A stretch of 6,564 nt of DNA from Bauldia sp. (GTDB lineage: Bacteria > Pseudomonadota > Alphaproteobacteria > Rhizobiales > Kaistiaceae): assembly GCA_020442095.1 (NCBI GenBank), contig JAGRKY010000404.1:1-6564 (forward strand), read 5' to 3'. A model generated the notes under the pieces. It saw nothing but the letters and a program-made list of their open reading frames with translations, was not told the origin of the DNA and searched no databases. A program made the translations under genes and the position numbers. Of the stretch, positions 6,075-6,564 are shown piece after piece; positions within the stretch are counted from its first letter, which is position 1; the number at the start of each line of letters is the position of its first letter.

Positions 6075-6216
6075 GTCATGCCCGGGCTTGACCCGGGCAT
6101 CCGTTCCGGAGCGGTCCAGACTTCGCCGGCATCGTTCGTGTGCGCGGCGCGGTCATGGCATGGATGGCCGGGCTGACCCTCGGGTCAAGCCCGAGGGCTG
6201 ACGGCCCGGCCATGAC
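6075..6216. repeat. Palindromic intergenic repeat A, copy 2, with an extended right hairpin
   Basis: The left arm at 6075-6103 has a perfect ATGCCCGGG/CCCGGGCAT stem. The spacer (6104-6160) is close to that of copy 1, with shared TTCCGGA and CGGTCCAG. The right arm (6161-6216) is 27 bases longer than in copy 1: between GGCCGGG and CCCGGCC, the TCAAG loop is framed by an extra CCCTCGGG/CCCGAGGG stem plus short CTGA-type joints. It lies between two convergent genes, 15 bases from the stop of the small minus-strand gene, where it could end transcripts arriving from either side. Confidence 0.85.
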
Positions 6217-6231
6217 GGTGGAGGTGCGGGG

Positions 6232-6465
6232 CTAGTCGAAGTGAAAGGCCGACTTCAATATTCCAAAGAGTTGCTCAGCGCCTTGTCGATCCAACTGGAT
6301 CGTCTGACTCTTCTTGCCGGGCATCTCTCTCGTATCGCGTCCGTAGGTGTCGATTTGCACTAACACGCGGTCATCGTACTGAAACACCGTGTAGGTGGCA
6401 CTGATCTCATCGTGGAGCGAGTTTCGCTCCATGTTTTTCTGTTCAAAGCGACGGATCAGGGCCAA
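6232..6465 (-). CDS. Small protein of unknown function downstream of rpoD
   Basis: This is a 77-residue protein read from TTG 6465. An in-frame stop (the rpoD TAG) lies just upstream, so the TTG is the earliest reasonable start. A weak GAGTGG-type element about 8 bases before it could bind ribosomes. The alternative ATG at 6432 gives 66 residues but has no visible binding site. There is no signal peptide or membrane segment. The pattern suggests strands around ATYTVFQYDDRVLVQIDTYG and QTIQLD, then a helix in QGAEQLFGILKSAFHF, a small alpha/beta fold. GC is about 52% against about 70% in neighbouring genes, and the codon choice differs, which suggests acquisition from elsewhere. It starts 12 bases after the rpoD stop and could be co-transcribed. 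I do not recognise a function. The non-random, family-like sequence makes me think it is real. Confidence 0.7.
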   Translation of the reverse strand: MALIRRFEQKNMERNSLHDEISATYTVFQYDDRVLVQIDTYGRDTREMPGKKSQTIQLDRQGAEQLFGILKSAFHFD

Positions 6466-6477
6466 CGCAAATCCACT

Positions 6478-6564
6478 CTAGTTATCCAGGAACGACCGCA
6501 GCTTCCGTGACCGGCTCGGGTGCTTCAGCTTGCGGAGGGCCTTGGCTTCGATCTGGCGGATGCG
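6478..6564 (-). CDS. rpoD: RNA polymerase primary sigma factor RpoD, C-terminal 28 residues only
   Basis: The last 28 codons and the TAG stop (6480-6478) are present. They read RIRQIEAKALRKLKHPSRSR followed by KLRSFLDN, which is the end of region 4.2 of primary sigma factors; E. coli RpoD ends almost identically. Region 4.2 is the helix-turn-helix that contacts the -35 element, and the RIRQIEAKALRKL stretch is its recognition-helix end. The protein is the housekeeping sigma subunit of RNA polymerase and directs transcription from most growth promoters. The rest of the gene lies beyond the right edge. The length and spelling of the tail match alphaproteobacterial RpoD as I know it. Confidence 0.93.
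   Translation of the reverse strand, partial: RIRQIEAKALRKLKHPSRSRKLRSFLDN

Noticed and set aside
4790..6100. A 436-codon minus-strand frame over the OmpA-like gene
   Set aside because: It is an antisense shadow without domains, and it begins inside repeat A copy 2.
4690..6220. CRISPR array or insertion sequence around the OmpA-like gene
   Set aside because: The repeats are two pairs of structured palindromes, not short equally spaced direct repeats. There is no transposase, and no terminal inverted repeats with target duplications were seen.

Overview
The window is high-GC DNA (about 65-73% in most genes). It reads as an alphaproteobacterium, probably Hyphomicrobiales/Rhizobiales-like. The grounds are the RpoD C-terminus at the right edge, the tRNA sequence, and two families of palindromic intergenic repeats of a kind I associate with that group. 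The genus cannot be fixed from the sequence alone.

Layout, left to right. (1) An HD-domain phosphohydrolase-like gene on the minus strand runs off the left edge (1-463). A consensus extended -10 element lies upstream of it, followed by about 290 bases with no convincing gene. (2) A tRNA with anticodon CAT lies on the minus strand (853-928), most likely the isoleucine-2 tRNA, with a good promoter just upstream. (3) Three plus-strand genes follow, each encoding a protein with a signal peptide: a SIMPL-domain protein (1045-1755); a large caspase-fold/Sel1-repeat/peptidoglycan-binding-like protein (1869-4646); and an OmpA-family protein with a DUF4892-like N-terminal half (5000-5938). (4) At the right edge, on the minus strand, are the last 28 codons of rpoD and, 12 bases after its stop, a small gene of unknown function with clearly lower GC (about 52%).

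Two repeat families, here called A (a large inverted-repeat pair of hairpins) and B (a roughly 39-bp palindrome), fill the gaps on both sides of the OmpA-like gene in the order A-B-gene-B-A, with every copy in the same orientation. The second A copy has a nested palindrome in one hairpin.

The three plus-strand genes look like envelope or periplasmic functions. They are not a tight operon: the gaps are 113 and 353 bases, and the second gene has its own candidate promoter. The most unusual protein is the 925-residue one. Its caspase-like domain keeps the catalytic histidine, but Thr stands where the catalytic Cys should be, so it is probably a non-proteolytic pseudo-caspase. It is followed by a TPR-like segment, twelve exact 36-residue Sel1 units and a C-terminal peptidoglycan-binding-like module. 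I see no CRISPR array, transposase, integrase, phage gene or recognisable defence system.
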